DNA from: Rhodococcus oxybenzonivorans
Lineage (GTDB): Bacteria; Actinomycetota; Actinomycetes; Mycobacteriales; Mycobacteriaceae
Direction of reading: 5' to 3'
Length of the DNA: 64,000 bases
Assembly (NCBI RefSeq): GCF_003130705.1
Contig: NZ_CP021354.1
Span: 1,054,001 to 1,118,000 of the forward strand
Part shown: positions 19,401 to 30,268 of the stretch, one piece after another
How positions within the stretch are numbered: position 1 is the first letter of the stretch
Layout of the letters: each line of letters starts with the position of its first letter
Notes under the pieces: generated by a model
What the model was told of the DNA's origin: nothing
What the model saw: the letters and a program-made list of their open reading frames with translations, nothing else
Databases searched by the model: none
Position numbers and translations under genes: made by a program

Positions 19401-22400
19401 GTACTTCCAGGCAGGGTTCGCGGCGGGTTCGGACATCTACACGGCGCAGTTCTCGCTCGATTTCGCGCACCGACTGGACCCCGACCGCCTTGCCGCTGCG
19501 CTGCGCACCCTGCAACGACGCAACCCCACGCTCCGGGCGGGATTCGTCAGTGACGGGCTCTCGGCTCCGGTGCAATTCGTCAGCGCCGGGCTCGACGTGC
19601 CGATCACCGAATACGATCTTCGGGATCTGGGTGACACCGAACGGGCCGACTACGCCGAGGAATTGGCCGCCCGCGACCGTCTGACGCCGTTCGATCTGAC
19701 GGCCCCGCCGCTGTGGCGCGTGATGGTTCTCCATCTCACCGACGACCACGACCGATTGGTGGTCAACCGGCAGTTCCTGCTGTGGGACGGGTGGTCCAAC
19801 GGCCTGGTGGTGAGTCAACTTCTCGCCCTCTACGATTCGGCGGGCGACGACTCGAGCTTCGGTTCCCCGGAGGGCACCTTCGAGGACTACCTGACCTGGC
19901 TGGCCGCACAGGACCCGGACGCAGCGCAGGCGTCATGGACGGAAGCCCTCCGCGGACTCGAGGAACCCACCCTGGTGGCCGCGGCGGCGGTGGACGACCC
20001 ACGGCCGCCCCAACGCCGGGACGCCGTGCTCGATGCGGACCTCAGTGAACGCCTTCGTGCCGCCGCCCGTGGTGCCGGTGTCACCTTCAACGCCGTGCTC
20101 AATGCCGCTCTGGCCGTCGTACTCGGGGTCGAAACGGGAAGAGCGGACCTGGTGTTCGGCACCACGGTGGCCGGCCGGCCCCCCGAGGTGCCGGGCCTCG
20201 ACGCCGTCGCCGGCATGTTCCTCAACACCGTCCCGGTCCGCTTGACGTTGCGTCCCGGCGAGACCGTCGCCGAGCTGCTGCGCCGGGCGCAGTCCGAGCG
20301 GCTGGCGCTGACCCCGTACGACTATCTGGGTCTCGCCTCGATTCAGCGCGTCTCGGACCACCGGCAGCTCTTCGACGTGCTGTATGTGTTGCAGAACTTC
20401 GTGGACGAGAAGCAGGTGTCGGCGCTCAACGCCGCCCACGACATCAGCGGCGGCGACAGCATCGACCACACCCACTACCCGCTGACCGTCGTCGTGACGC
20501 CGGGCGCCAGCGTGAAGGTGAAGTTCGAATTCCATCCCCATCGCGTGTCGCAGTCGCGGGTGGAATCCATGCTGGCCCGCTTCGTGGACCTGCTCGCACA
20601 GTGGTCCACCGACATGTCCGGGATGGTGGGCAGTATTCCCGGTGCGGCCGCGGTCACCCCGCCGGCGAGCAGAGCGTTGCCCGACGCGACCATCGCCGAC
20701 CTGTTCGCGGACGCCGCTCGGCAGCGCCCGGACCACTCGGCTCTCGTCTTCGGGGACCGCACGGTGACGTATGCGGAACTCGACGCCGACATCAACCGCA
20801 TGTCGCGGCTCCTGCTCGATCACGGCGCCGGCCCCGAGAAGATTGTCGCGCTGGCACTTCCGCGGTCGGTGGAAATGGTCGTGGCGTTGTTCGCCGTGCT
20901 GCGCACCGGATCCGCCTACCTGCCACTCGAACTGGACCACCCCGCCGAACGCCTGGTGGGCATGCTCGACGATGCACACCCGGTCACCTTGGTGACCACC
21001 GCCGAGGTCGCGGGCACGCTGGCCGCGGCCCACGTCGACGTCCTCCCTGTCGACACCGCACTTCTCGACACCGTGTCTTCGGAGCCGCTGTCCGATGACG
21101 AACTCGGAAGCTTCGTGCCGGGGACGCCGGGACGGCTGGACCATCCGGCGTACGTCATCTACACGTCGGGGTCGACAGGCAAGCCGAAGGGTGTGGTCAC
21201 CCCGTACCGCGGTCTGACCAATATGCAGTTCAACCACCGTGAGGCAATCTTCGAACCGGTGGTGAGCGCCGCGGGAGGCCGGCGTCTGCGCATCGCCCAC
21301 ACCGTGTCGTTCGCGTTCGACATGTCGTGGGAGGAACTGCTGTGGCTCGTCGAAGGCCACGAGGTCCACATCTGCGACGAGAACCTCCGCCGCGACGCCG
21401 AAGCCCTGGTGTCCTACTGCGACACCCACCGGATCGACGTCGTCAACGTCACGCCCACGTACGCGCAACACCTGATCGAGGAGGGATTGCTCGACGACGG
21501 TGACGGACGCCATCGGCCCCCTCTGGTGCTGCTCGGCGGCGAGGCCGTGTCGGATTCGGTATGGAACCGTCTGCGGGACACCGAGGGAACGTGCGGGTAC
21601 AACCTGTACGGCCCCACCGAGTACACGATCAACACCCTCGGGGCGGGCACCGGCGACAGCGTCACTCCGACGGTCGGAACTCCCATCTGGAACACCTCGG
21701 CGTATGTACTGGACGCCTGGCTGCGTCCGGTCCCGGACGGTGTTCCCGGTGAGCTGTACATCTCCGGTGTCGGGCTGGCACGCGGCTACCTCGACCGGTT
21801 CGCGTTGACGGCGGAGCGGTTCGTCGCCGATCCGTTAGGCACATCCGTACGTATGTATCGGACGGGCGATCTGGTCCGCCGCCGTGAGGACGGGAATCTC
21901 GACTTCCTCGGCCGCACGGACGATCAGGTGAAGATCCGCGGCCACCGGGTGGAACTCGGCGAAATCGCGTCGGCGCTCGAGGCGTTGGACGACGTGCGCC
22001 AGGCTGCCGTGGTCGTCGACACCGGCCCGGGTGGTTTCAAGCGGCTCGTGGGCTACACCGTCCCCGTGAGTACTTATCAACCGCGGGATGTTAACAAGCA
22101 CTCACGGGGGCTGCGCGCAACCCTTCCGGACTACATGATTCCGGCCGCGGTCATCGAGGTCGAGTCGTTGCCGATGACCGTCAACGGCAAGCTCGACGTC
22201 AAGGCGCTCCCGTCTGCGGAGGAGGTGCTCGGCGTCCACGCCGGTGCACGCACCGAACCGCGGGACACCACCGAGCGGGTGCTGTCTAACCTGTTCGGTG
22301 ACATCCTCGGCGTTCCTGCTCCGGGTGTCGACGACAATTTCTTCGACCTCGGCGGGCACTCGCTGCTGGCCACTCGCCTGATCAGCCGGGCCCGGGCCGC

Positions 22401-25400
22401 CCTCGACACGGACCTCGGCATGCGCGACCTGTTCGAGGCGCCCACCGTCGCCGAACTGGCCGACCGCATCCGGGGCAACACGGGGTCGACGCGTCCCGTG
22501 CTGACCGTGAGGCCGCGCCCCCGGAATCTCCCGCTTTCGGCTGCGCAACAACGTTTGTGGCTTCTGCAGCAGATGGACCCGGATTCGGCGGCCTACAACT
22601 TCCCGATCGTGCTGCGACTGCGGGACGGGCTCGATCCCGGGTTGCTGGCGCAGGCACTGGCCGACGTGGTGGCGAGGCACGAATCGCTCCGCACCGTGTT
22701 CGGGCAGCACGACGGCGAACCGGTGCAGGTGATCCTCGACGACGTGCGACCCGACGTCAACGTGGTGGACGGCACGGATGCCGATCTCTTCCGACTGGTC
22801 GGCGACACGGTCGGGCGCCCGTTCGATCTGGCGACGGAGATCCCGATCCGAGCGGCCCTGATCCGGATCGGTGACGAGCAGGTGCTGGCGATCGTGTTGC
22901 ACCACATTGCCACCGACGAATGGTCCGACCGGCCGTTCCTCCGGGACCTGATGACGGCCTATGCCTCCCGAGCGCAGAATTCGGCACCGGCATGGGAACC
23001 GCTCGACGTGCAGTACGCCGATTACACCCTGTGGCAACGGGAGATGCTCGGTGATCCACAGGACCCGTCGAGCCTGGTGAGCCGTCAACTCGACTACTGG
23101 GCGAAGACTCTCGACGGGGCACCCGAAGAACTGGTGCTCCCCGCCGACCGCACTCGCCCGGCGCGACCGAGCTTTTCGGGTGGTGCAATCGAAACGGTGC
23201 TGAACGCCGCCACCACGCGCTCGCTCCGTGCCTTGGCGCGCACCACCGGCACGACCATGTTCATGGTGATGCACGCGGCATCCGCGGCGTTGCTGCATCG
23301 GCTCGGTGCGGGGGACGACCTGCCGATCGGGGCACCCGTCGCGGGAAGAAGCGAGCAGGGTCTCGACGACTTGATCGGGTTCTTCGTCAACACCGTCGTG
23401 TTGCGGACGGACGTGTCCGGCAATCCGACGTTCGACGAGTTGCTGAGTCGGGTCCGCGGCATCGACCTGGCCGCGTTCGCGCACTCGGACGTGCCGTTCG
23501 AGGCGGTGGTGGAGAAGGTCAATCCCGGCCGCACCCTGGCCCGGAACCCGCTGTTCCAGGTGATGGTCGGCTACCACAGCCGGACAGCGGATGCTGCTCT
23601 CGCACCAGCTCTTTCGGTGACTCCGGTGCAGTTCGAGGAGCGCACCGCCAAGTTCGACCTGGTGTTCAACTTCACCGAGTACCTCGACGAGGACCGGGTG
23701 GAACTGCGTCTCGAGTACGGCAGCGACCTGTTCGACCGCGACACCGCGGCGAAGATCGCACGTCGACTGATCTCCGTGTTCGATACGGTCGCAGTGCAGT
23801 CGGACGTTCCGGTCGGTGACCTCGACGTATTCCTCGACGACGAACGAGAAATGGTGGTGCGTGGGTTCAACGACACCGCGCTGCCCGTGGCGGAGGAAAC
23901 GTTCTACGAGGCGTTCGCACGCCACGTGGATGCCGCTCCGCACGCTGTCGCTGTGGTCGACGAGCACGGTCAGGCGTCCTATGCGGAATTGAGTGCACGC
24001 GCCGACCGCATTGCGGCACTGCTGCATCGTCGCGGGGTGTCGGTCGAGAGCGTTGTCGGGCTGGCTGTTCCGCGGTCGGTGAACATGGTGGCCGTGGTGC
24101 TCGCCGCACTGAAGCTGGGTGCCGCCTACCTGCCGCTGGACCTGAACCATCCGTCCGACCGCATCTCCTACATGCTCGCCGACTCCGGCGCGCAGGTACT
24201 CGTGACGACCATCTCGGAGAGCCCGCGCATCGCAGAGGTCGACGGACTGAGCCGCGTCCTCCTCGACGACGCATCGATTCTCGCCGAACTCGACACCGCG
24301 CACGGCGAAGATCTGCCGTGTCCGCCGCGAGGTGTGGACCACGCCGCGTACGTCATCTACACGTCGGGTTCCACCGGAAAACCGAAGGGCGCGATCCTCA
24401 CTCACGACGGCATTCCCAGCCTGGTGGCCACGGCGCAGGAGCGGATGCGACTGGTTCCCGGTTCGGTGGTCATGCAGTTCGCGTCGATCGGCTTCGACGT
24501 GGCGGTCTTCGAGCTGTCGATGGCCCTGTGCACGGGTTCGCGTCTGGTCATCGTCCCGGACGACGCCAGGGTGGCAGGACCTGAACTCACCGACTTCATG
24601 GCCGAGCACGCGGTGACGCACGCGATCATCCCGCCGTCCCTGCTGGCGGCGCTTCCCGCAGGGTGCGTCGTCCCCGAGGGATGCACGGTGCTGGTGGGAA
24701 CGGAGACGGTGCCGCCCGAGCTGATCGGCCGATGGGCGGAAAGGCTCAATCTTCTCGCCGCGTACGGGCTCACCGAGGCCACGGTCAACAACACTCTGTG
24801 GCAGGCCGAACCGGGCTGGACCTCGGCCGTGCCGATCGGCATCCCCGACCCCAATGAGCAGGCGTACGTGCTCGACGACCGCCTGCAGCCGGTCCCGCCC
24901 GGGGTGGCGGGGGAGTTGTACATCGCCGGGCGTGGGCTCGCACGTGGGTATCTGGGCCGGCCCGACCTGACCGCGGCACGCTTCGTGGTTTCGCCTTTCG
25001 GTGCCGCGGGTTCGCGGATGTACCGGACGGGTGACCGGGCGCGTTGGCGGGCAGACGGCAACATCGAGTTCCTCGGGCGTGTCGACGATCAGGTGAAGAT
25101 TCGTGGATTCCGCATCGAACTCGGCGAGATCATCGCAGCGCTCGGGAGTCATCCGGGTGTCAAGCAGGCTGCTGTGCTGGCAGACAGGGAGGGCGACATC
25201 GTCCGGCTCGTCGGCTACGTGACCCCGTCGGAGGATCCCCTGTCCGACGCCGTGGACCCACGGGCCGTGCGCGAGCATGCGGCCACACGACTACCCGACT
25301 ACATGGTGCCCACCCTCGTCGTGGTGCTCGACGGCGATCTGCCGTTGACGCCGAACGGAAAGCTCGACCGCAAGGCGCTTCCTCTGCCGGACTGGTCCGC

Positions 25401-26949
25401 GTTGACGGGGGACGGTACCCCCCGGACGCCGGAGCAGAAGGAGATCGCCGGCGCGTTCGCGGAGATACTGCACCTGCCGTCGGTGGGGATCTACGACAAC
25501 TTCTTCGACCTCGGTGGAAACTCGATGGCGTCGATGCGGTTGGTGGGCAGGATCCGTCAGCGATTCGGCGTCGACATCGGCATCCGCGACATCTTCGACA
25601 GGTCCACGGTGGCCGAACTCTCGGCAATCGTGATCGCTGCCGGCGGCAGCGGGAGGCCGGTGCTCGCACCGGCGTACCCACGCCCGGACGTGGTGCCGTT
25701 GTCCGGTCCGCAACGCCGGTTCTGGAATCAGTTCCGCGCGGCCGGAAGCGACGCGACGGCCAGTCATGCACTGTCCCTGCAACTCCGCGGGACGGTCGAC
25801 CCGGACATCCTGGCGCAGGCGTTGGGCGATGTCGCGTCCCGTCACGAACCGTTGCGCACCGTGTATGTCGAGATCGACGGCACCGTGATTGCGCAGGAAG
25901 CGGTTCCGCCGATGCTCGACGTGGTCGACGTCGGCGACGGTGACGTGCACCGCACGGTCTTCGCCCTGGCTCAGAAGCCGATGGACCTCACCGAGGAGTC
26001 GCCGCTCCGTGCCCATCTCGTCGGCGGTGCGGACGGAACCCAGGCCCTGCTCCTCGCGATGCACTACATCGCGGTGGACGAGTGGTCGGTGGTGCCGTTG
26101 CTCGGGGATCTGCTGGGGGCGTACGCCTCGCGTTCGGACGGCAGTGCCCCGGAGTGGGAACCGCTGCCGGTGAGTTACCCCGACTACGTCGTGTGGTCGC
26201 AGTCGCTTCTGGGCCACCCGGCGGACCCGGGCAGTCGGCACGCCCGACAGCTCGCGTACTGGCGGGAGCGGCTGGCCGGACTACCGGCGCAGTTGGAGCT
26301 GCCTCGCCCGGTTTCGCATACTCCGCCGCGGGCGGAGATCGTGCCCGTGGAGATCGACGCGGATCTGCACGCCGCGATCGACGTGCTGGCGAGCCGTACC
26401 GGAACCAGTCTCTTCATGGTGTTGCAGGCAGCGCTGGCGACCATCCTGACGCGGCACGGTGCCGGTACGGACATCCCTATGGGTTCTCTGGTCGCGGGGC
26501 GACCGGAGGAGGCGCTGGACCACCTGATCGGCTGCTTCTTCAACATCGTTGTGCTACGGACGGACACGAGTGGAGAACCGGATCTCACGGAGCTGTTGCG
26601 GCGTGTCCGTGCGAACAACCTCGATGCCCTGGACAATCAGGACATCGCCTTCGCCGAGGTCGTGGACGCCCTCGACGAAGGCGACGCGTGGGTGATGCGT
26701 CCGCAGATCATGCTGGTGCATCACGAGCAGGCACGCCTGTCGCATCTCGGTGCGTTGGACGGGTTGATGCCGGTGCCGGTCGGAGTGCCGGATGCAGACC
26801 TGACTCTGAGCTTCTACGAACCCGTCGGAGAAGGGGCGGTGCACGCCTACTTCTCCTTCTCCTCGGCGGTGCTGGAGTGCGACACCGTGGCGAGGTGGGC
26901 CGCGGAGTTGACGGCGCTCGTGGCGAACTGGAGCGGCGAGGTGGCATGA
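13435..26949 (+). CDS. NRPS segment 3: E, modules 2-4 and terminal C domain
   Basis: This is the 13.5-kb main open frame; codons before about 13488 are an artefact of the frame change. It holds E1 (to about 14750), C2-A2-PCP2-E2 (14830-19280), C3-A3-PCP3 (19360-22480), C4-A4-PCP4 (22520-25635) and a last C-like domain (25690-26945). Both E domains have HHxxVDGxSW and RTVGW, giving D-configured residues 1 and 2. There is no thioesterase or reductase at the end. An ornithine monooxygenase and MbtH gene follow within 1.6 kb, consistent with a hydroxamate siderophore. The enzyme is cytosolic and needs phosphopantetheinylation by a PPTase encoded elsewhere. Confidence 0.9.
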   Translation: MRRETRSPGSTSRCWCKPPPEFDEQRAREALSAVLERHDALRARLVRGKRWTLSVPHWDPSSASDVLRVVEVEGSMDKLLSERLDGETAAALDRLDPDSGAMLQAVLFRADSGSGRLLLIGHHLVVDGVSWRIILEDLAQAGTALISGAEPALEPVGTSLRRWSALLGERVHTGSFDAELPFWKALTSTPEPMLGSRALDPAVDLAGQAETLTVTLAPEFTRPLLSAVPAAFSGSVNDVLLTAFAVAAARWRAARRAEAAPGPILLDLEGHGREEDLVRAPGAPAVDLSRTVGWFTTVYPVAIDADVADGDEALASALKAVKEQLRSIPGAGFGYGALRYLGDSVPELEHAPTPQVLFNYLGRVAAGGDVDWLPHAMGGADDPRMPLGHVLTLNVIAEDGGDRPVLSTSFTWAPGILGRDDVEALAEEWTTALSAVAGIERLGGGTPSDFPLVGLTQQDVDALSGPSDVLPLTPLQEGIYFQSAFEDTGSDPYVVQQVIELSGPVDPGALHRALQTVVDRHAALRTGISSVSDGRIVQVIRDGVRVPMDVLDLAEVADPFQRIEEVLAADRTRGFVFDRPPLLRYTLARLEAEKYVLLQSIHHVIADGWSVPVMLREMLALYSTSGTPPVLPAPTPYRSYLEWLAARDRNASLEVWREALRDLPEPVELPRSASPSESGIRSVQVALPVADTDALVAVGRARGLTLSTLVHGTWGLVVGRLTGTDDVVFGSTVSGRGGDLHGIESMVGLFINTVPARLRYRPTETVAEALTRWQDEQSALLDHQHVGLAELRRDAGLHTMFETLVVFENYPLGDGAATDPSGSVHLTNVRFDEHPPYPMTLIVVPGDTVTLELKYDATRIDSATADRFAESMVAYLREVTRDADQAVSSVALASRRPVHSAVPDARPAFPDTTLTALLAEQAARTPDAVAVVFEDEQLTYAELHSRANRLARLLIERGVYPGSRVAVALPRSLDLMVSLLAIGKAGGAYVPLDSGYPAERLAYMLEDAHPVCVITDSGSAALVTVAGVPQIRVSEADDYSSAPLPESGSPGHPAYVIYTSGSTGRPKGVVVPHAGIVNRLLWMQSFRPITPSDRVLQKTPASFDVSVPELFGPLLAGATVVLARPDGHKDPGYLANVIVEKSVTRAHFVPSMLEAFLAEPAAAGCTGLRIIACSGEALPLASARRVAEVLPGVEVDNLYGPTEASVEVSYAASVQNIDAAASSVPIGFPTSNTGLYVLDRYLHPVPPGASGELYLSGPQVADGYLGRAALSAERFVADPFSPSGTRMYRTGDIARINVDGAVEYVGRVDDQVKLRGFRIELGEIEAHLSACPGVRQAAAVVRSDRPGRQQLVGYLVGDIDLDDVRARLSSALPEYMVPVLFVILDAFPLTPSGKLDRTSLPAPTPPAPAESAHAGGNGTAEMLAARFAEVLGLDVVGVDDDFFMLGGDSILAIRLVNLARREGLTITPRQIFEQRTPAALARLAGDTPAAVAEAAVPVESGTGALLPLPVVHRLSEWSGEKDRFNQAVLLHTPAGTSSDVVTSALRSVIAHHDGLRQHLTRHAPGVWSLEIAETAEASIRRVDATGLDDKALRRLVAAESDAATDRLDPDSGTMVSAVWFDAGPDELGRLLLVAHHLVVDGVSWRILVEDLAMAWVAADSGQAAALDPVPTSLRTFSRIVTEQAHEPTRLAELDHWLEVTEPGADLVPGVSGTAVVGSGARRTVRLDSALTNALLTTVPAAVGADVTDVLVAALRLAVDRWRAASERNQDLVVDLERHGREELVPGLDLSRTVGWLTNVAPVRLPSAGGPLDTLKAVKEQLRAAPDGGIGYGMLRYLNARTARLLGSRSESQVLFNYLGRMPHAVSGPWTPAAESDSLLTDPDADFGAPYRLVINALCEDGEQGSQLHAVFAWSGDDLREDDAIALSEGWASALGELAESVSEHRGPALLTPSDLPLVRLTQDEIDRITASCPAGVATVLPLSPLQEGLYFQAGFAAGSDIYTAQFSLDFAHRLDPDRLAAALRTLQRRNPTLRAGFVSDGLSAPVQFVSAGLDVPITEYDLRDLGDTERADYAEELAARDRLTPFDLTAPPLWRVMVLHLTDDHDRLVVNRQFLLWDGWSNGLVVSQLLALYDSAGDDSSFGSPEGTFEDYLTWLAAQDPDAAQASWTEALRGLEEPTLVAAAAVDDPRPPQRRDAVLDADLSERLRAAARGAGVTFNAVLNAALAVVLGVETGRADLVFGTTVAGRPPEVPGLDAVAGMFLNTVPVRLTLRPGETVAELLRRAQSERLALTPYDYLGLASIQRVSDHRQLFDVLYVLQNFVDEKQVSALNAAHDISGGDSIDHTHYPLTVVVTPGASVKVKFEFHPHRVSQSRVESMLARFVDLLAQWSTDMSGMVGSIPGAAAVTPPASRALPDATIADLFADAARQRPDHSALVFGDRTVTYAELDADINRMSRLLLDHGAGPEKIVALALPRSVEMVVALFAVLRTGSAYLPLELDHPAERLVGMLDDAHPVTLVTTAEVAGTLAAAHVDVLPVDTALLDTVSSEPLSDDELGSFVPGTPGRLDHPAYVIYTSGSTGKPKGVVTPYRGLTNMQFNHREAIFEPVVSAAGGRRLRIAHTVSFAFDMSWEELLWLVEGHEVHICDENLRRDAEALVSYCDTHRIDVVNVTPTYAQHLIEEGLLDDGDGRHRPPLVLLGGEAVSDSVWNRLRDTEGTCGYNLYGPTEYTINTLGAGTGDSVTPTVGTPIWNTSAYVLDAWLRPVPDGVPGELYISGVGLARGYLDRFALTAERFVADPLGTSVRMYRTGDLVRRREDGNLDFLGRTDDQVKIRGHRVELGEIASALEALDDVRQAAVVVDTGPGGFKRLVGYTVPVSTYQPRDVNKHSRGLRATLPDYMIPAAVIEVESLPMTVNGKLDVKALPSAEEVLGVHAGARTEPRDTTERVLSNLFGDILGVPAPGVDDNFFDLGGHSLLATRLISRARAALDTDLGMRDLFEAPTVAELADRIRGNTGSTRPVLTVRPRPRNLPLSAAQQRLWLLQQMDPDSAAYNFPIVLRLRDGLDPGLLAQALADVVARHESLRTVFGQHDGEPVQVILDDVRPDVNVVDGTDADLFRLVGDTVGRPFDLATEIPIRAALIRIGDEQVLAIVLHHIATDEWSDRPFLRDLMTAYASRAQNSAPAWEPLDVQYADYTLWQREMLGDPQDPSSLVSRQLDYWAKTLDGAPEELVLPADRTRPARPSFSGGAIETVLNAATTRSLRALARTTGTTMFMVMHAASAALLHRLGAGDDLPIGAPVAGRSEQGLDDLIGFFVNTVVLRTDVSGNPTFDELLSRVRGIDLAAFAHSDVPFEAVVEKVNPGRTLARNPLFQVMVGYHSRTADAALAPALSVTPVQFEERTAKFDLVFNFTEYLDEDRVELRLEYGSDLFDRDTAAKIARRLISVFDTVAVQSDVPVGDLDVFLDDEREMVVRGFNDTALPVAEETFYEAFARHVDAAPHAVAVVDEHGQASYAELSARADRIAALLHRRGVSVESVVGLAVPRSVNMVAVVLAALKLGAAYLPLDLNHPSDRISYMLADSGAQVLVTTISESPRIAEVDGLSRVLLDDASILAELDTAHGEDLPCPPRGVDHAAYVIYTSGSTGKPKGAILTHDGIPSLVATAQERMRLVPGSVVMQFASIGFDVAVFELSMALCTGSRLVIVPDDARVAGPELTDFMAEHAVTHAIIPPSLLAALPAGCVVPEGCTVLVGTETVPPELIGRWAERLNLLAAYGLTEATVNNTLWQAEPGWTSAVPIGIPDPNEQAYVLDDRLQPVPPGVAGELYIAGRGLARGYLGRPDLTAARFVVSPFGAAGSRMYRTGDRARWRADGNIEFLGRVDDQVKIRGFRIELGEIIAALGSHPGVKQAAVLADREGDIVRLVGYVTPSEDPLSDAVDPRAVREHAATRLPDYMVPTLVVVLDGDLPLTPNGKLDRKALPLPDWSALTGDGTPRTPEQKEIAGAFAEILHLPSVGIYDNFFDLGGNSMASMRLVGRIRQRFGVDIGIRDIFDRSTVAELSAIVIAAGGSGRPVLAPAYPRPDVVPLSGPQRRFWNQFRAAGSDATASHALSLQLRGTVDPDILAQALGDVASRHEPLRTVYVEIDGTVIAQEAVPPMLDVVDVGDGDVHRTVFALAQKPMDLTEESPLRAHLVGGADGTQALLLAMHYIAVDEWSVVPLLGDLLGAYASRSDGSAPEWEPLPVSYPDYVVWSQSLLGHPADPGSRHARQLAYWRERLAGLPAQLELPRPVSHTPPRAEIVPVEIDADLHAAIDVLASRTGTSLFMVLQAALATILTRHGAGTDIPMGSLVAGRPEEALDHLIGCFFNIVVLRTDTSGEPDLTELLRRVRANNLDALDNQDIAFAEVVDALDEGDAWVMRPQIMLVHHEQARLSHLGALDGLMPVPVGVPDADLTLSFYEPVGEGAVHAYFSFSSAVLECDTVARWAAELTALVANWSGEVA
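14830..19280 (+). other. NRPS module 2 (C-A-PCP-E), serine-like code
   Basis: C2 has an intact [10 protein letters not shown]2 has [11 protein letters not shown] and residues at the ten-letter code positions D-V-P-H-A-S-L-V-E-K. This resembles the serine code D-V-W-H-x-S-L-[VI]-D-K with Pro in place of Trp and Glu in place of Asp, so serine or a serine-like amino acid is the best guess with limited certainty. PCP2 is of the GGDS type and E2 carries [10 protein letters not shown], so the residue should be epimerised to D. Confidence 0.7.
19360..22480 (+). other. NRPS module 3 (C*-A-PCP), hydroxyornithine code
   Basis: A3 specificity residues read D-M-E-N-L-G-L-I-N-K, the code known for L-N5-hydroxyornithine in coelichelin-type enzymes. 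The carrier site is GGHS. The condensation domain is abnormal: at 19765-19797 the motif reads [11 protein letters not shown], so Gln and Phe (19771-19776) occupy the positions of the two His of HHxxxDG. The rest of the domain is intact. Confidence 0.78.
22520..25635 (+). other. NRPS module 4 (C-A-PCP), unknown specificity
   Basis: C4 has HHIATDEWS, that is HHxxxD followed by Glu instead of Gly. A4 has complete core motifs and code D-V-F-I-L-G-A-V-N-K, which I cannot match to a known substrate. PCP4 has GGNS. There is no epimerization domain. By analogy with related siderophores a second ornithine derivative or a small amino acid is possible, but nothing in the code settles it. Confidence 0.7.
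25690..26945 (+). other. NRPS terminal condensation-like domain
   Basis: A complete-length C domain ends the protein in place of a thioesterase. Its active-site motif is HYIAVDEW (26062-26085): the second, catalytic His is Tyr and the Gly after Asp is Glu. It may be a non-catalytic docking element or a specialised release domain. Terminal C domains release some NRPS products, but those normally keep the His. Confidence 0.65.
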
Positions 26950-27028
26950 CTTCACGTGATCCGGATCGCAGAGTCGGGGCCGAGATGGCTGTCCCAGAGG
27001 GGCTTTCTTATTGGTACTGTGCTCGAAA

Positions 27029-27047
27029 TAAGGATAGGCTTCACTAC
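27029..27047. promoter_or_regulatory. IdeR/DmdR-type iron box upstream of the monooxygenase
   Basis: The 19-mer with core AAGGATAGGCT matches the IdeR consensus at 13 of 19 positions. It lies 63 bp before the ornithine monooxygenase ATG. It suggests that monooxygenase and mbtH have their own iron-regulated promoter besides read-through from the NRPS. Confidence 0.55.
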
Positions 27048-27109
27048 CTTCTAGGGCAGACGGCAGCTGGGTCGGGTGCGACGCGGCGTCGAGGACGGGA
27101 CAGCGTGCT

Positions 27110-28456
27110 ATGAACGAATCGCCGGAAAAGGTCGATACGGATCTCCCAGTGCGAGATGTCGTGGGTGTCGGGTTCGGACCTGCGAATCTCGCACTGGCGA
27201 TTGCCATCGAAGAACACAACGCGAACTGCGCGCCGGGAGAGCAGATCAGCGCGCAGTTCCTGGAGAAGCAGGATCGTTTCGGGTGGCATCCCGGAATGCT
27301 GCTCGACGGGGCGACGATGCAGATCGCTTTCCCCAAGGACCTCGTCACATTCCGCAACCCGCGTAGCGCGTACACCTTCTTCAACTACCTCTTCGAGCGC
27401 GGCCGTCTCGTCGATTTCGTCAACCACCAGACGTTCTTTCCCACCCGGCACGAGTTTCACGACTACCTGCAGTGGGCCGCGGGACGTGTCGGCGCGGACG
27501 TCCGGTACGGCACGGCGGTGGAATCGGTGCGAGGAATTCGCAACAGCGAGGGAATGATCGACCGTTTCGAGGTCCGGGCGTCGGACGGCACCGCGGTGAT
27601 CGCCCGCAACGTAGTGATGGGTGCGGGTCTGCGCGAGCGCATTCCGGAGTGGGCCACGCCCTCCGTGCGGTGCTTCCACAATCATCAGTTCCTGTTCCGC
27701 ATCGGTGAGTTGCCCACCCTCGCCCACCAGCGATTCGCCGTTCTGGGGGCCGGCCAGAGTGCTGCCGAAATCGTGCAGTACCTGCACGCCAACTACCCTG
27801 AAGCCGAAGTCCACAGCGTCTTCTCGCGGTACGGCTACAGCCCGGCGGACGACAGTCCTTACGCCAACCGCATCTTCGATCCGGAGGCCGTGGACGATTT
27901 GCACGGCGCACCCGAGGTCGAGCGGCTGCGGCTGCTCGATGTCCATCGCAGCACCAACTATTCGGTGGTGGACATCGAACTCATCAACGAGCTCTATGCC
28001 AAGGAGTACCAGGAGCGGGTTCGTGGTCGCCGCCGCCTCTTCATGCGCCGCGCCTCCGAGATCGTTTCCGTCGAGGAAAGTTCGGACGGTATCGATGTGG
28101 CGGTACGCAGCGCCGTCGACGGCCTCACGGACACACTTGCCTGTGATGCGTTGATTCTTGCCACCGGGTTCACTCCGGCGCCTCTCGAACCGCTCCTCGG
28201 CGAACTCGCACCGGCTGTGCATCCGCCGCGTGAGGTGGGGCGCGATTACCGGCTGGCGGTTTCGCCGGACGTCACAGCGGGAATCTACCTTCAGGGCGGC
28301 ACGGAGAAAACGCACGGAATCACGTCGTCGCTCCTGTCGAACGTTGCCGTGCGGGCGGGAGAGATCTTGACATCTGTCGTAACACGGCGTGGCCGGATCG
28401 GCACGCTTGCTAGTGTGAACGCACAGGACACGTATGCGACAAGCGAGGCGAGATGA
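27110..28456 (+). CDS. L-ornithine N5-monooxygenase
   Basis: A 448-residue flavoprotein of the SidA/PvdA/IucD family. It hydroxylates the side-chain amine of ornithine with FAD, NADPH and O2, the first step towards hydroxamate siderophores. The FAD motif [10 protein letters not shown] is at about residues 19-28, the NADPH motif is GAGQSAAE near 214 and the C-terminal ATGF motif is present (LILATGF). Other family landmarks include [15 protein letters not shown]. Lysine is the alternative substrate. Ornithine is preferred here because two NRPS adenylation domains carry hydroxyornithine-type codes and a formyltransferase is nearby. The last four bases overlap the mbtH start. Confidence 0.92.
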   Translation: MNESPEKVDTDLPVRDVVGVGFGPANLALAIAIEEHNANCAPGEQISAQFLEKQDRFGWHPGMLLDGATMQIAFPKDLVTFRNPRSAYTFFNYLFERGRLVDFVNHQTFFPTRHEFHDYLQWAAGRVGADVRYGTAVESVRGIRNSEGMIDRFEVRASDGTAVIARNVVMGAGLRERIPEWATPSVRCFHNHQFLFRIGELPTLAHQRFAVLGAGQSAAEIVQYLHANYPEAEVHSVFSRYGYSPADDSPYANRIFDPEAVDDLHGAPEVERLRLLDVHRSTNYSVVDIELINELYAKEYQERVRGRRRLFMRRASEIVSVEESSDGIDVAVRSAVDGLTDTLACDALILATGFTPAPLEPLLGELAPAVHPPREVGRDYRLAVSPDVTAGIYLQGGTEKTHGITSSLLSNVAVRAGEILTSVVTRRGRIGTLASVNAQDTYATSEAR

Positions 28457-28704
28457 GCACCAATCCATTCGATGACGAAGAAGGCCGCTTCTACGTGCTG
28501 GTGAACGACGAAGAGCAGCACTCTCTGTGGCCGACGTTCTCTGAGGTGCCGGCGGGCTGGCGTGTGGTTTTCGGCGAAGAGAGCCGCGCAGCATGCCTCG
28601 AGTACGTGGAGAAGAACTGGACGGACATGCGGCCGAAAAGCCTGCGTGAGGCCATGGAGGCCGACGAGAAGTCGGGTGGTCGCCACAGCGTCGACAAGAG
28701 CTGA
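28453..28704 (+). CDS. MbtH-like protein
   Basis: An 83-residue MbtH family protein. It shows the conserved order NPFDD, YVLVN, HSLWP, P-GW, CLEY-E-NW-D and MRP-SL. MbtH proteins bind NRPS adenylation domains and are often needed for their solubility or activity. The ATG overlaps the monooxygenase stop (ATGA). It is the last gene of the siderophore operon and is followed by a perfect hairpin. Confidence 0.96.
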   Translation: MSTNPFDDEEGRFYVLVNDEEQHSLWPTFSEVPAGWRVVFGEESRAACLEYVEKNWTDMRPKSLREAMEADEKSGGRHSVDKS

Positions 28705-28748
28705 CCTGCTCGGAGCTGCACTGCGGTGACAGCTCGCCGAGGCCACGG

Positions 28749-28784
28749 CCGTTCGATCCGCCCCGGTAGGGACGGATCGAACGG
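28749..28784. terminator. Bidirectional terminator after mbtH
   Basis: Perfect 12-bp arms, CCGTTCGATCCG (28749-28760) and CGGATCGAACGG (28773-28784), around a 12-nt loop. It lies between convergent mbtH and the ThrE-like gene. Confidence 0.8.
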
Positions 28785-28795
28785 TTCCGTGTCTC

Positions 28796-30268
28796 TCAGG
28801 CCGCCCCGGGCGTTTCCACAGGCTTCCGCCGCCTCGTCTTGATGACGGGGCGGCGGATGTTCTCTGTGTACCGCAGGATGCGCGGCCTCCGGAGGGTCCT
28901 GGCCAGCCATTCGCCGAGTGTGACGCCCGCCGCAAGTGCGCAGCCGATACCGAAGGCGGCGAGCAGTGAGCTCAGTCCGATCACTACCTCGTTGTTGAGC
29001 AGCGCATACAGCCCTCGATACAGCGAGAGGCCTGGTAGCAGTGGGGTGATGCCCGCCACGGCGACCACCAGAGGCGGTGTGAGGGCTCGTCGAGCCATCA
29101 GACCACCCGCAAAACCGACCACAGTCGCCGCGAGTGCGGAGCCGATGATGGGCCCCACTCCGAACTGGTGCGCCACCATGTAGACCAGCGACCCGGCCGC
29201 ACCGCCCATCCAGGCCGCCGTCAGCGCACGCTGCTCGGCGTAGCAGGCAAGCGCGTAGAACATCGATGCGAACGCGCCCGACATGACCAGCACGGGCAGC
29301 TGGGTGAGCTCGTTGATCTCCACGTTGACCGGCGGAAGTGTGGACCCGAACAACCCGGTGACCCGCAGCGAGATGGCCACACCGGCGATGATGCCGCCGG
29401 TCATCATGACCACTTCGAAGAATCGGGCCGCCGCGGTGATGGGTGCGCCCGTGATGGCGTCCTGCACGGAGCCGACCAGTGACAATCCGGACAACAGCAC
29501 CACCACGCCGGCCGCAATGATCTGCGACGGTCGAACTTCGACACCCAGCTGATCCTGGAACGTATAGAGCGTGGCGGCCGGGGTAGCGGCCACGAGACCG
29601 CCCGCCACCTGCTGGAAGAAGAACGGCAGCCCCACCCGGTTGAGGACGCGGTTGACCCGGTAGATCACCATCGTCGTGAGGAAGGCGACCGATGCCACCA
29701 GCACCCCACCACCCATCAACACGGAGATGGATGCGGCCATCGACGACCACGCCAACGTCGCGATCCACCGGTTGTAGGGGTGCGGCGCCGTGGTGACAGC
29801 GGTCAGTGCCTCGTGGGCCTCGCTCGGAGTGACGGCCTCGCGGCGAATACGCCGAGTGAGGCGATCGACCGCGGCGAGGCGGGTGAAGTCCATGGAGCGG
29901 TAGTGCACGATCCGCATCGTGCTCGCGGGAGGAAGGGTGGGCCCGCGGTAGGCGGAGAGGACGATCGAGTTGTAGGTGACGTCCACGTCGCACTGCGCGA
30001 GGCCGTAGGTCGCCGCGATGAACTGCACCTGTTCGGCGGTGTCCATTGCGCCCGTCCCCGAGGCGAGCAGAACTTCACCGACCCGGACGGCGAGGTCGAG
30101 AACCTCGGCAACCACCGCGTCGTCGGTGAGGTCGATCGGCTGGAGTGGTGTCGGCGCCGCCGTCACCGTGTCGACGGTGGCCCGGCGGTCGCCGGTCAAA
30201 CGCTGGAGCGTGTCTGTGAGCTTTGCCATACCCTCTGTGAGCTTCGCCATACTACGTGTCTGAGACAC
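28796..30268 (-). CDS. Threonine/serine exporter family membrane protein (ThrE-like)
   Basis: A 490-residue protein of the ThrE family. The N-terminal cytosolic half (about residues 50-190) is the DUF1212-type domain with a GTGAMDTAEQV segment. The C-terminal 280 residues contain about ten hydrophobic helices, the usual ThrE layout. The family exports threonine and serine. The GTG start 30268 has GAAGGA close by and overlaps the upstream gene by 17 bp; ATG 30250 or 30229 are alternatives. The C-terminus is a basic tail. No link to the siderophore locus is evident, and the two are separated by a terminator. Confidence 0.82.
   Translation of the reverse strand: MSQTRSMAKLTEGMAKLTDTLQRLTGDRRATVDTVTAAPTPLQPIDLTDDAVVAEVLDLAVRVGEVLLASGTGAMDTAEQVQFIAATYGLAQCDVDVTYNSIVLSAYRGPTLPPASTMRIVHYRSMDFTRLAAVDRLTRRIRREAVTPSEAHEALTAVTTAPHPYNRWIATLAWSSMAASISVLMGGGVLVASVAFLTTMVIYRVNRVLNRVGLPFFFQQVAGGLVAATPAATLYTFQDQLGVEVRPSQIIAAGVVVLLSGLSLVGSVQDAITGAPITAAARFFEVVMMTGGIIAGVAISLRVTGLFGSTLPPVNVEINELTQLPVLVMSGAFASMFYALACYAEQRALTAAWMGGAAGSLVYMVAHQFGVGPIIGSALAATVVGFAGGLMARRALTPPLVVAVAGITPLLPGLSLYRGLYALLNNEVVIGLSSLLAAFGIGCALAAGVTLGEWLARTLRRPRILRYTENIRRPVIKTRRRKPVETPGAA

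Larger units (their letters stand above)
10202..26949 (+). pseudogene. Siderophore NRPS, full locus interrupted by two +1 frameshifts
   Basis: The complete coding locus would encode about 5,580 residues if two surplus bases were removed. The frame changes at a run of five G (13126-13130) and again at a run of five C (13486-13490); deleting one base from each restores an unbroken protein through the first PCP and into the first epimerization domain. Domain order is C-A-PCP-E, C-A-PCP-E, C*-A-PCP, C-A-PCP, C*, with no thioesterase (C* marks a C domain without its catalytic His). Nothing else is decayed, so homopolymer sequencing errors are more likely than true loss of function. The product is predicted to be a mixed catecholate/hydroxamate siderophore. 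The individual open segments are listed separately. Confidence 0.75.

Noticed and set aside
22102..25278. A 1058-codon open frame on the minus strand inside the NRPS.
   Set aside because: It is the antisense shadow of high-GC coding sequence. The plus strand has continuous NRPS motifs, and the antisense product has no recognisable domain.
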